Origin: Mucilaginibacter sp. JRF
Lineage (GTDB): Bacteria; Bacteroidota; Bacteroidia; Sphingobacteriales; Sphingobacteriaceae
Reading direction: 5' to 3'
Assembly (NCBI RefSeq): GCF_015223065.1
Contig: NZ_JADFBY010000002.1
Coordinates: 558,001-622,000 of the forward strand
Length of the DNA stretch: 64,000 bases
Positions 45,136 through 53,531 of this stretch are shown piece by piece. The translations under genes were made by a program, and so were the position numbers. Each line of letters begins with the position of its first letter. Position 1 is the first letter of the stretch. A model generated the notes under the pieces. The model was not told the DNA's origin, ran no database searches, and saw nothing but the letters and a program-made list of their open reading frames with translations.

Positions 45136-46746
45136 ATGGAACAAAACAAAACGAAAAGCTACGGATCGGCATTGTATACCATTATTACAGTGTTCTTTTT
45201 CTGGGGCTTCCTGGCAGCATCAAATGGTATTTTCATACCATTTTGTAAAGCACATTTTAACCTAACGCAATTCGAGTCGCAATTGATCGACTTTACCTTT
45301 TACGGTGGTTATTTTATGGGTTCACTTATCCTGTATTTTGCCTCAGCAGCATCACGTATTGATATACTGAACAAAATGGGATATAAGAATGGTATCATCG
45401 TTGGCCTTATCATCTCGGCCATTGGCGCGTTAATTATGGTACCGGCCATCAACTCAGGCTCGTTCGCCTTTATATTGGTTACCTTCTTTATTATAGCTTT
45501 AGGTTTCTCGTTACAGCAAACTGCTGCTAACCCGTTCGTTATAGCGTTAGGTAGCCCCGAAACAGGTACCCACCGTTTAAATTTTGCCGGTAGTATCAAC
45601 AACTTCGGCAGCATCATGGGGCCCATCATTGTAAACATTGTATTGTTTGGCTCAGCAGCGGCTAAAATACCTGCATCTGAGGTTAAAATAGCTTCGGTAA
45701 ACAGCTTGTATTTAATATTGGCGGGCTTGTTCATAGCGGTAGCTATATTCTTTTGGATATCAAAATTACCAAGCGTAACCAGCGATGAGGAAATGGAACC
45801 AAGCAATAAGGCTAATAAGCCATTGGGCATCCTTTTCGTGGCGTTCCTGCTTATCTTGGCGGCTGATCCGCTGAGCACCGCTACCGGTGTTCCGCAACCT
45901 TACTTTGTATACGCATCGCTTGCTATAGTATTGTTAACATTGATAGGTTCGGTATCGGCATCAAGCAAAAGCAAAGCTGGTTGGGGCGCTATGCAGTATC
46001 CGCAATTGGTTTACGGTATGCTGGCCATTTTTATGTATGTAGGTGTTGAGGTAACCATCCAAAGTAATATGGGTGCCTTGTTAGAGAGCCCTGCATTTGG
46101 CGGTTATACTACCGACCAGGTTGCGCCATTTATATCACTATACTGGGGTAGCTTAATGGTTGGCCGATGGACAGGTGCCATCGCGGCATTTAATCTTTCA
46201 AAAACTGCTAAATTGATTTTGACCATCATTGTGCCTTTTGTTGCCTTTGGTGTTATATTGGGTGTTAACGGTGCTACCGGTACTGATGTAAGCAACCTTT
46301 ACCCTTACGCAATTTGTGTGGCTATACTGATCGTAGGCTTCCTTATCGGTCAGCAAAAACCGGTGCGTACATTGGCCTTATTCGGTATTTTAGGTGTTAT
46401 AGCAATGGTTGTAGGTTTAATGACTACAGGCATGTTCGCTATCTTCGCTTTCCTGAGCGGTGGTTTATGCTGTTCAATTATGTGGCCGTCAATCTTCTCA
46501 TTGTCAGTTACAGGCTTAGGCAAATACACCAGCCAGGGCTCAGCATTCCTGATCATGATGATATTGGGTGGTTCTATCATCCCGCCGGTACAGGGTATCC
46601 TGGCCGATTCGGAAGGCATCCACCTGTCATACATCGTACCGGTTATCGGCTTCGCTTACCTGGCATTCTTTGCCTGGAAAGCAGGTGCCATACTTAAATC
46701 ACAAGGTATTGATATTGATAGTGTAGAAACCGGAGGCGGGCACTAA
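45136..46746 (+). CDS. FucP-type MFS sugar transporter (FHS family)
   Basis: 536-aa major facilitator protein. N-terminal [17 protein letters not shown] and [18 protein letters not shown] match the fucose/glucose-galactose symporter branch, as does [13 protein letters not shown]. It is longer than FucP (about 440), with two added hydrophobic segments in the central part ([16 protein letters not shown] to [11 protein letters not shown]) giving a 14-helix layout. The substrate is probably a hexose or deoxyhexose. No catabolic genes adjoin it. Confidence 0.88.
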   Translation: MEQNKTKSYGSALYTIITVFFFWGFLAASNGIFIPFCKAHFNLTQFESQLIDFTFYGGYFMGSLILYFASAASRIDILNKMGYKNGIIVGLIISAIGALIMVPAINSGSFAFILVTFFIIALGFSLQQTAANPFVIALGSPETGTHRLNFAGSINNFGSIMGPIIVNIVLFGSAAAKIPASEVKIASVNSLYLILAGLFIAVAIFFWISKLPSVTSDEEMEPSNKANKPLGILFVAFLLILAADPLSTATGVPQPYFVYASLAIVLLTLIGSVSASSKSKAGWGAMQYPQLVYGMLAIFMYVGVEVTIQSNMGALLESPAFGGYTTDQVAPFISLYWGSLMVGRWTGAIAAFNLSKTAKLILTIIVPFVAFGVILGVNGATGTDVSNLYPYAICVAILIVGFLIGQQKPVRTLALFGILGVIAMVVGLMTTGMFAIFAFLSGGLCCSIMWPSIFSLSVTGLGKYTSQGSAFLIMMILGGSIIPPVQGILADSEGIHLSYIVPVIGFAYLAFFAWKAGAILKSQGIDIDSVETGGGH

Positions 46747-46911
46747 TTTTTAGTACAAAGTCATTTTTCATTGGTCAGTTGTCATTAGTCATTATTTTTG
46801 TATGCTGATGATAACTGGCCAATGTTGTTTAATAGGGTATTAAAAACATCCCAATGACTATTGGCTAATGACAAATGCCCACTCACCATTGACCACTAAC
46901 TACTCACCAAA
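46747..46911. repeat. CATTGGTCA/TGACTATTGG-type inverted repeat block
   Basis: CATTGGTCAGTTGTCATTAGTCATT (46769-46793, read in parts) is mirrored by CCAATGACTATTGGCTAATGACAAATG (46851-46877, read in parts), followed by CACTCACCATTGACCACTAACTACTCACC. The block runs up to the dCMP deaminase ATG with no promoter box visible. Confidence 0.7.
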
Positions 46912-47376
46912 ATGCGTCCCAGTTTCGATAATATTTTCATGAACCTCGCAACCGACTTAGCACGCCGGTCGCATTGTATTAAAGCGCATGTGGGTGCGGT
47001 ATTGGTTAAAGATACCCGCGTTATTTCTATAGGCTACAACGGCCCGCCCGCGGGAACCCATAACTGCGATGAGGAATGGCCCGATACAGGCTGCCCACGC
47101 GACGCGCGCGGAAGCTGCTCGTTAGCATTGCATGCCGAGGAGAACGCTATACTGTATGCTGTTAAAAATGGTGCTAATTTGCAGGGTGCCACATTGTATA
47201 CCACGCTATCGCCATGCCTGCCATGTGCCAGGCTGATATTTTCGGCAGGCATAAAGCATGTATTCTTCAATAAATCGTACGCGGCGTACAAGGGTTTGCC
47301 AAGCGATGAGGGGGTGGATTTTTTAAACCGCTTCGGCGTGGTTGCCGAGCGGTTTGAGGGTGATATTATGCCTTAA
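46912..47376 (+). CDS. dCMP deaminase family protein
   Basis: 154-aa zinc deaminase. The zinc site is HAEENAI (with the proton-shuttle Glu) and SPCLPCA. A second Cys-rich stretch (CDEEWPDTGCPRDARGSC) near residues 51-68 matches dCMP deaminases (ComEB type), which convert dCMP to dUMP for thymidylate synthesis. The 3' end overlaps the converging cytidylate kinase by 11 bp, so two pyrimidine nucleotide genes face each other. Confidence 0.92.
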   Translation: MRPSFDNIFMNLATDLARRSHCIKAHVGAVLVKDTRVISIGYNGPPAGTHNCDEEWPDTGCPRDARGSCSLALHAEENAILYAVKNGANLQGATLYTTLSPCLPCARLIFSAGIKHVFFNKSYAAYKGLPSDEGVDFLNRFGVVAERFEGDIMP

Positions 47377-48043
47377 TAAAAGGTGTTATCTTATCCAGCG
47401 CGAAGGCTAATTGCTCGTCGGGCGTGAGGTAACTGTTATCTAAAACAATAGCGTCATCGGCCTGTACCAATGGGCTTTCCTTACGGGTGGTATCGTCATG
47501 GTCGCGCAGGGCAAGGTTGTCAAAAACCTCCTCCATGGTAATATCGGGCTGTTTAACTACCAGCTCCTTGTAACGGCGCTCGGCACGTATCTTAGGGTCG
47601 GCGGTCATAAATAGTTTTACCTGCGCTTCAGGGAATACGGTAGTACCAATATCGCGGCCATCCATAATGATATTGATAGATTTGCCCATCAGTTGTTGCT
47701 GCTTAACCATAGCATGGCGCACGGCGGGTATAGCGGCCACCTTGCTCACGTTCGAGGCCACATGCATCTGCCTGATCTCCTCAGATACATCTTCATCATT
47801 TAAAAAAAGGTTGGCCTGGCCATCCTTAGTTTTAAAGGTGATATGAATATTGCTTAAGGCGGTTTCAACCTGGGTTTGGTTGGTCAGGTCTATCTCGTTA
47901 CGTAAAAAATACAGGGTAACGGCACGGTACATGGCGCCGGTATCAATGTAAACAAAATCAAGTTTTTTGGCTAAGGCTTTGGCAATGGTGCTTTTTCCGC
48001 ACGACGAGAAACCGTCAATGGCTACTACTATATTGTTATTCAT
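47366..48043 (-). CDS. cmk: Cytidylate kinase
   Basis: 225 aa from the ATG at 48043 (MNNNIVVAIDGF). An upstream in-frame start would add 29 unlikely residues. Walker A is GFSSCGKST at about 10-18. IDTGAMYRAVTLYFL and IIMDGRDIGTTVFPEAQ are diagnostic for CMP/dCMP kinase. It phosphorylates CMP and dCMP with ATP. It diverges from arfB with 60 bp between the starts. Confidence 0.96.
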   Translation of the reverse strand: MNNNIVVAIDGFSSCGKSTIAKALAKKLDFVYIDTGAMYRAVTLYFLRNEIDLTNQTQVETALSNIHITFKTKDGQANLFLNDEDVSEEIRQMHVASNVSKVAAIPAVRHAMVKQQQLMGKSINIIMDGRDIGTTVFPEAQVKLFMTADPKIRAERRYKELVVKQPDITMEEVFDNLALRDHDDTTRKESPLVQADDAIVLDNSYLTPDEQLAFALDKITPFIKA

Positions 48044-48091
48044 AATGTGCTTACAAGATACAAAATATAAGCTTTGCGCCGCCAAACAATT

Positions 48092-48099
48092 TATATTTG
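48092..48099 (+). promoter_or_regulatory. -7 box for arfB, 4 nt from the start codon
   Basis: TATATTTG (TAnnTTTG) followed by CCGC and ATG at 48104, suggesting a leaderless message. Confidence 0.6.
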
Positions 48100-48103
48100 C
48101 CGC

Positions 48104-48514
48104 ATGAATGCAAACAAGGCCGAGCTGCAAAAGGAGGTGATCTATAAAACCTCAAGGAGTGGCGGCAAGGGCGGGCAAAACGTTAACAAGGTATCAACCA
48201 AAGTAGAATTACTTTTTTCGGTTGATGATTCGCTGTTGTTTAATGATGATGAAAAGCAGCTGATAAACACCCGCCTGCAATCGCGCTTTAACAAGGATGG
48301 CTTTGTGCAGGTGGTGTGTGATGAAGAACGCAGCCAATACCTCAATAAAGAGAAAGCGATTGAAAAGCTTGTCAACCTGCTAACTAAAGCCCTTATAGTT
48401 GACAAGCCCCGCAAGGCTACCAAAGTAAGCCGCTCCATTAAAGCCGCCCGCGCCGAAAACAAGCGCCAGCAATCAGCCAAAAAAGAAAGCCGCAAACGTA
48501 AATTTGATTATTAA
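48104..48514 (+). CDS. arfB: ArfB (YaeJ)-type peptidyl-tRNA hydrolase for stalled ribosomes
   Basis: 136 aa. The catalytic GGQ is at 23-25 in SGGKGGQNVNKV. A basic C-terminal tail (KAARAENKRQQSAKKESRKRKF) would enter the empty mRNA channel. There are no codon-recognition domains, so it is not RF1/RF2. It rescues ribosomes on non-stop messages. An upstream in-frame start (TTG 48074) would put the start codon before the promoter box. The stop overlaps that of the converging lpxR-like gene by 4 nt. Confidence 0.93.
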   Translation: MNANKAELQKEVIYKTSRSGGKGGQNVNKVSTKVELLFSVDDSLLFNDDEKQLINTRLQSRFNKDGFVQVVCDEERSQYLNKEKAIEKLVNLLTKALIVDKPRKATKVSRSIKAARAENKRQQSAKKESRKRKFDY

Positions 48515-49464
48515 TTAAAGCGGTACAATATGGTTGCCGATCCCCATTGATGGGCTTTGAGCATCTCCTTGGTATCCTTTGTCTGGAAGATGGCCGATAG
48601 GTCAAATATCCAGCGCTCACCGCCGTAAGTAATGCCGAATTGCTGGCTGAAGACCACAGGCTTGCGGGTAAGCCTTACCTCAACGCCGTCGGCACTATTG
48701 TTAAACAGGCTGCCCTCTATAGTAGCATCATAAGCTACATAGCGCAAAGTAGGGCGCAGGTAAAAGAAAAATTCATGCTTATTAAGCGGCTCAAAGCCAC
48801 GTTGTTTAATGGCGGTACTTTGTGTACTTACCGAGTTGAACAGCTGATTAAAGTTGCCTAATCGTACCAAAAAACCCGCGCCCGCACCGGTAAAGCCAGT
48901 ACCCAGGTTGGCATAGGTATTTAAGGCTACATCCACATCCTTACCCGCACGGGCAAGCAAGCGGTTATATTCGCCCGCTAAATTGAACTGGAAGTTATTA
49001 CGTATCTGATATTCCCAACCCTGCAACTCATAAAAGCCGAAGGTGTTATGGATAACCTCCTGCGCCTGGCGACCAAGCGCTGCCGGGCCAACCATGCCTA
49101 CTTGCGCGCCCAGTTTAAGGTTGCTTTCGTTGCTGTATAAAAGGTTGAGGTTGGCGCCCGCGTACAGGTAACCCGCAAAGGGGCGGTCAACCATGTTACG
49201 ATCGGGCATTTGACCGCTGGCGGGGTTAAATATCTTTTGGCCCAGCTCAATGCCTAATACCTTGTTTTTAAAGCGAACGGTATCATCAACATTTAATCCT
49301 CGCCTAAAAAATACGAACAGGCCATTGGTATAATATCGGTCAGACCCTTGAGCCAGAAAGGAGTCATTATCGCTTTGAAAGCCAAACTCGTTGCGGTGAG
49401 TTTGCGCGAATGATTGCATGCCCAACAGCAGGCACAGCAATAGCAGTGTATTTTTAAAGTTCAT
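48511..49464 (-). CDS. LpxR-like lipid A deacylase (DUF2219)
   Basis: 317 aa from ATG 49464 with signal peptide residues 1-21 (ending SFAQ). Outer-membrane barrel. The N-terminal NDSF (N33, D34) and DRYYTNG match the LpxR active region, which uses Asn, Asp and a His; a candidate His is in EVIHNTFG. LpxR removes the 3'-acyloxyacyl group of lipid A. It lies downstream of lon on the same strand but behind the lon terminator. The earlier start at 49512 would place 16 extra residues inside that terminator. Confidence 0.85.
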   Translation of the reverse strand: MNFKNTLLLLCLLLGMQSFAQTHRNEFGFQSDNDSFLAQGSDRYYTNGLFVFFRRGLNVDDTVRFKNKVLGIELGQKIFNPASGQMPDRNMVDRPFAGYLYAGANLNLLYSNESNLKLGAQVGMVGPAALGRQAQEVIHNTFGFYELQGWEYQIRNNFQFNLAGEYNRLLARAGKDVDVALNTYANLGTGFTGAGAGFLVRLGNFNQLFNSVSTQSTAIKQRGFEPLNKHEFFFYLRPTLRYVAYDATIEGSLFNNSADGVEVRLTRKPVVFSQQFGITYGGERWIFDLSAIFQTKDTKEMLKAHQWGSATILYRFN

Positions 49465-49488
49465 TAATATTACAGGGGGAGTGTAAAT

Positions 49489-49520
49489 TAAAAAAGCCGG
49501 ATGGGTTTGCATCCGGCTTT
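49489..49520 (-). terminator. Terminator after lon
   Basis: Perfect 11-bp stem AAAGCCGGATG / CATCCGGCTTT (49493-49503, 49510-49520), 6-nt loop. On the minus strand it is followed by a T-rich tail, 28 bp after the lon stop. Confidence 0.9.
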
Positions 49521-49547
49521 AAAGGTAAAGTATATTTTGCTTAAAAT

Positions 49548-52025
49548 TTAATTCAGCGCAGGCTTTAGTTCTTCTTTTATAGTGAGGTCGATAGGCTCTT
49601 TTACTGTTTCGTTAAGCAGGGCCAGGTTGATCACCTCGCGCATATCGGTTACGTAATGGAAGTTAAGGTCTTTAATATAGTTTTCCTTGATCTCCAATAT
49701 ATCCTTCTTGTTTGATTTGCACAGGATGATATCCTTGATATTAGCGCGCTTTGCAGCCAGTATCTTTTCCTTAATACCACCTACAGGCAATACACGACCG
49801 CGCAGGGTGATCTCGCCTGTCATGGCCAGATTTTGCTTTATTTTACGCTGTGTAAAGGCCGATGTAAGGGCAGTAAGCATGGTGATACCTGCCGATGGAC
49901 CATCCTTTGGTGTAGCGCCAGCCGGTACGTGAATGTGCACATCCCACTGATCGAACAAACGGGCATCAATATTAAACTGTGCCGCATGCGCGCGCAGATA
50001 GGCTAATGCTATCACTGCCGACTCCTTCATTACATCACCCAAGCTACCGGTAAGCGTTAGCTTGCCTTTGCCGGGACTCAGACTGGCTTCAATGAACAGG
50101 ATATCGCCGCCTACTGATGTCCAGGCCAGGCCTGTAACTACACCGGCAACGTCATTACCTTCGTATAGGTCTTTATCGTAAATAGGAGCGCCTAATATGG
50201 TTTCAATATCCTTTTTGTTAACGTTGGTGTTATATGGCTCCTCAAGTGCTATGCTTTTGGCAATGCCACGTACTACCGAACCTATTTTTTTCTCCAGCGA
50301 TCGTACGCCCGACTCACGGGTATAATCCTCTATCACCTTTTCTAAAACATCACTTTTAAGGGCGATGTCCTTCGCTTTAAGGCCGTGGGCTTCGCGTTGC
50401 TTAGGTAACAGGTGTTGTTTGGCTATTTCTATCTTCTCCTCAATGGTGTAACCGTTCACCTCGATGATCTCCATACGATCAAGCAAAGCAGGCTGTATAG
50501 TGCTCAATGAGTTAGCGGTAGCGATGAACATTACGTTCGACAGATCGAAATCCAGCTCAACATAATGATCGTAGAAAGTGCTGTTCTGTTCAGGGTCGAG
50601 CACCTCAAGCAGGGCTGATGATGGGTCGCCCCTAAAATCGTTACCTACTTTATCAATCTCATCCAATATAAATACAGGATTGGCCGCGCCTGCCTTTTTT
50701 ACCGATTGTATGATACGGCCCGGCATAGCGCCAATGTAGGTTTTACGGTGACCGCGAATTTCGGCCTCATCACGTACGCCACCCAGCGCCATACGTACAT
50801 ATTTACGCCCCAACGCTTTGGCTATTGATTTACCCAAACTGGTTTTACCCACACCCGGAGGGCCAACAAGGCACAGTATAGGGGCTTTCATATCGTGCTT
50901 TAATTTAAGCACGGCCAGGTATTCAATAATGCGGCGCTTAACCTTATCTAAACCAAAGTGATCCTTATCCAGCACCTTTTGGGCGCGTTTAAGGTCGAAA
51001 TTATCTTTGGTGAATTCGCTCCACGGCAAATCGAGCAACAGTTCCAGGTAATTTATCTGTACCGAGTAGTCGGCAGCGGCCGGGTTGGTGCGGGCAAGCT
51101 TTTCAAGCTCCTTGCTAAAATGGTCTGCTACCTCTTTGGCCCATTTCTTTTTGGTGGCACGCTGGCGCAGGTTCTCAATTTCCAGATCAGGGGTGTTACC
51201 GCCCAGTTCTTCCTGAATGGTTTTCAGTTGCTGATTCAGGAAATAATCGCGCTGCTGCTTGTCAAGGTCAACACGTACCTTGGTTTGTATCTGATTTTTC
51301 AGTTCAAGCATTTGCAGGTCGAGCGTTAAATGCTCCAGCACCATATTGGCACGATCGCGCAGGTTTGAAACCTCCAGCAAACGTTGCTTGGCCTCCATAT
51401 CGGCATTCATGTTTGATGCGATGAAGTTGATCAGGAAGGCAATGCTCTCAATATTTTTTATGGCGATACCGGCCTCGCTCGGTATGTTTGGCGATAGCTG
51501 TATAATGCTCATGGCCATATCCTTAACGGATGATATCATGGCCTTGAACTCCTTATCCTCCTTGCTTGGCAGATCGCGGAAAGGTTCAATAGTAGCCCTT
51601 AAGTAAGGCTCGCTCTGTAATTCCTCTTTTAATATAAAACGCTTTTTACCCTGTATAATAACCGTGGTGTTACCATCAGGCATTTGCAGTACTTTAATAA
51701 TAACAGCAACCGTACCTACATTATGCAGCTGTGTAAAAACCGGATCTTCAATAGATACATCCTGCTGGGCCACAACGCCTATCATGCGGTCGCCTTTATT
51801 GGCATCACGTATCAGTTTTATTGATTTATCGCGCCCTACGGTAATAGGTATAACCACCCCCGGAAAAAGCACAGTATTACGCAACGGTAATATGGGCAAT
51901 GAGGCGGGGAGTTCTTCGTTATTCATCTCCGCTTCGTCTTCGGTTGACATTAGCGGGAAGAATTCCGACTCATCATTTATTATCGGTAAAGTGTTTTTAA
52001 AGTCAAAAGGGTCGTAACTCATCAA
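49548..52025 (-). CDS. lon: ATP-dependent protease La (Lon)
   Basis: 825 aa. An N-terminal substrate-binding domain starts at about 40 (LPILPLRNTVLFPGV). The AAA+ module has Walker A GPPGVGKTS and Walker B FILDEID. The protease domain carries the dyad Ser711 (KDGPSAG) and Lys754 (GGIKEK). Cytoplasmic quality-control protease, hexameric. An acidic N-terminal extension of about 38 residues precedes the Lon domain. It is transcribed alone and stops before a strong terminator. Confidence 0.97.
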   Translation of the reverse strand: MMSYDPFDFKNTLPIINDESEFFPLMSTEDEAEMNNEELPASLPILPLRNTVLFPGVVIPITVGRDKSIKLIRDANKGDRMIGVVAQQDVSIEDPVFTQLHNVGTVAVIIKVLQMPDGNTTVIIQGKKRFILKEELQSEPYLRATIEPFRDLPSKEDKEFKAMISSVKDMAMSIIQLSPNIPSEAGIAIKNIESIAFLINFIASNMNADMEAKQRLLEVSNLRDRANMVLEHLTLDLQMLELKNQIQTKVRVDLDKQQRDYFLNQQLKTIQEELGGNTPDLEIENLRQRATKKKWAKEVADHFSKELEKLARTNPAAADYSVQINYLELLLDLPWSEFTKDNFDLKRAQKVLDKDHFGLDKVKRRIIEYLAVLKLKHDMKAPILCLVGPPGVGKTSLGKSIAKALGRKYVRMALGGVRDEAEIRGHRKTYIGAMPGRIIQSVKKAGAANPVFILDEIDKVGNDFRGDPSSALLEVLDPEQNSTFYDHYVELDFDLSNVMFIATANSLSTIQPALLDRMEIIEVNGYTIEEKIEIAKQHLLPKQREAHGLKAKDIALKSDVLEKVIEDYTRESGVRSLEKKIGSVVRGIAKSIALEEPYNTNVNKKDIETILGAPIYDKDLYEGNDVAGVVTGLAWTSVGGDILFIEASLSPGKGKLTLTGSLGDVMKESAVIALAYLRAHAAQFNIDARLFDQWDVHIHVPAGATPKDGPSAGITMLTALTSAFTQRKIKQNLAMTGEITLRGRVLPVGGIKEKILAAKRANIKDIILCKSNKKDILEIKENYIKDLNFHYVTDMREVINLALLNETVKEPIDLTIKEELKPALN

Positions 52026-52336
52026 TATAAAATTTTAGCGCCATATTGTCAGCCTGATGTATAAACGGGCTTTTAAAACGATGCTTCTAAACAGATAGTA
52101 TACATGGTTCAACACTTGTGCCAATAATCGTGATAACCACAGTAATATAGCTTTAAGGTGTTAACGTGCTGTAAACAAGCTAAAAAAGAAAGCTTGTATT
52201 AAAATATAAATACTATGTATGTTATTACTAAGTGCTGAAAAAAAGTCACCCGGTGTTGCTATTTATACCGGGTATAAATTTCATTATTAGTGCAAGAGCG
52301 CATAATATTTTGTTGCAAAGTTAGTTAATGTTATAC
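52026..52336. other. Divergent intergenic region between lon and TPR gene
   Basis: No gene is present. AT-rich over most of its length. The visible structure is an inverted repeat ACCCGGT (52248-52254) / ACCGGGT (52267-52273), described separately. No consensus -7 box for lon was found on the minus strand. Confidence 0.6.
52240..52273 (-). terminator. Possible minus-strand terminator upstream of the TPR gene
   Basis: Read on the minus strand, ACCCGGT / ACCGGGT with a 12-nt loop is followed by GACTTTTTTT. It could end transcripts coming from the gpmI side, antisense to the TPR gene. It could equally be an operator for the TPR promoter. Confidence 0.4.
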
Positions 52337-52344
52337 TAATTTTG
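52337..52344 (+). promoter_or_regulatory. -33/-7 promoter for the TPR gene
   Basis: TAATTTTG (TAnnTTTG), with a TTG at 52313-52315 spaced 21 nt upstream, the expected -33 spacing. It overlaps the in-frame TTG at 52342, arguing for the GTG start at 52363. Confidence 0.65.
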
Positions 52345-52362
52345 TTCACCCGCGCAGCTATT

Positions 52363-52995
52363 GTGAGATTATCGGCCATTATATCGTTACTACTGGTATC
52401 AACCATTGAAACCTCAATGGCACAAAGCGCCTATGTAAAATTGGGTGAGCAGGCCTTGTTGGATGGTAATTTCAAATCGGCCGTAAAGCAATTAGAGAAG
52501 GCTTGCCTGGTTGATTCAACCAACGCCAACGCCCTTTGGATGCTGGGTTACTCTTATTACCACAGCGAGAATTACAAAAAATCGATTGTTGCTTACACCA
52601 AGGTGCTTGCCATTAAACCGGTTGATGCTTCGGCGTATTATTACAGGGCGCGTTCAAAAAGCTTTTTAGGGCGTGATGTATCACTCTCGGTACAGGAAAA
52701 GGAAAAGCATTTGTTAGGAGCCATTCAGGACCTGACCAAAGCCATAGGCATCAGCGCCGACCCGAACGATATGAAATTGTATCAAAATCGTGGTATAGCT
52801 TACCGCGAGTATGGTATGTTCAAATTGGAGCATGCTGCCAACGGTACAGACAGGAATCGCGGTATCAACTCACTGCGCGCCTCAATTACCGATCTGGAAA
52901 AGGTGATGGAAAGCAATCCCGCCCGCAGCGATATATCAACGCTTATCGATCTCTCAAAAGAAAAGCTGGCCACCGCTACCGGCAAGCGCAATTAA
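52363..52995 (+). CDS. Secreted TPR-repeat protein
   Basis: 210 aa from GTG 52363, chosen because the alternative TTG (52342) lies within the -7 box. Signal peptide about 21 residues, ending SMAQ. Three to four tetratricopeptide repeats follow (LGEQALLDGNFKSAVKQLEKA, WMLGYSYYHSENYKKSIVAY, AYYYRARSKSFLG, YQNRGIAYREYG). Probable periplasmic or envelope protein-interaction scaffold; partners are not evident. The stop overlaps the converging lipoprotein-like gene by 4 nt. Confidence 0.85.
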   Translation: MRLSAIISLLLVSTIETSMAQSAYVKLGEQALLDGNFKSAVKQLEKACLVDSTNANALWMLGYSYYHSENYKKSIVAYTKVLAIKPVDASAYYYRARSKSFLGRDVSLSVQEKEKHLLGAIQDLTKAIGISADPNDMKLYQNRGIAYREYGMFKLEHAANGTDRNRGINSLRASITDLEKVMESNPARSDISTLIDLSKEKLATATGKRN

Positions 52996-53531
52996 TTAAA
53001 TATACTGTCAATATCGTAGCTGTTTTCGCCAAGCAGGCGTACATGCTGCACTTTGCTGATATGGTAAGCCGAGTCGGGGTAATAATTCAATTTCTCGGTA
53101 CTGGTGTACAGCAGGTTGCTGGTATGATTAACAATAAGTATGGAGCTAACCTTATCGCCATTATTGGTAACGGTGATCGATTGGGTTTTAAGCTCAGGTA
53201 ATTTAGCTTTGTAGATGGTGGTATTGCCGCGTTTGGTAACCGAGTAGCTGCTGCGCCAGGCCGGTTTATTAATGTCCGATCCGGTGAACAAACCCAGCTC
53301 ATCCTTCCAGCTCGAAATACCCAGATCGTGGCTTTCGCTTTCCAGATTATGCTTCACAGTTTTTTTTACGTGCGGATGCTTTTGCGTCAGCCGGTCAACT
53401 TCGTTTCCAAAATAGCCCTTAACGTCAAAATACTGCTCGCCATTAACGGCCACATCAGGCTTGCATTCGCTAAAGCCTGATGTGATCGCTATGGATAATA
53501 TGAATGTTCTGAAATGTTTATACCAATACAT
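52992..53531 (-). CDS. Exported lipoprotein-like protein, unknown function
   Basis: 179 aa with an N-terminal hydrophobic segment (FRTFILSIAITSGFSEC). The Cys at position 23 could be lipidated, although GFSEC is not a standard lipobox. The mature part is soluble and beta-rich (TTIYKAKLPELKTQSITVT, SSILIVNHTSNLLYTS). I recognise no family. Its start overlaps the gpmI 3' end by 14 bp, so it is co-transcribed with gpmI. Confidence 0.65.
   Translation of the reverse strand: MYWYKHFRTFILSIAITSGFSECKPDVAVNGEQYFDVKGYFGNEVDRLTQKHPHVKKTVKHNLESESHDLGISSWKDELGLFTGSDINKPAWRSSYSVTKRGNTTIYKAKLPELKTQSITVTNNGDKVSSILIVNHTSNLLYTSTEKLNYYPDSAYHISKVQHVRLLGENSYDIDSIFN

Noticed and set aside
48044..48130. Upstream extension of cmk
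   Set aside because: It adds 29 residues absent from the kinase family and overlaps the arfB promoter and start.
52342..52365. TTG 52342 as the TPR protein start
   Set aside because: It falls inside the -7 box, so it would not be transcribed; GTG 52363 fits the signal peptide.
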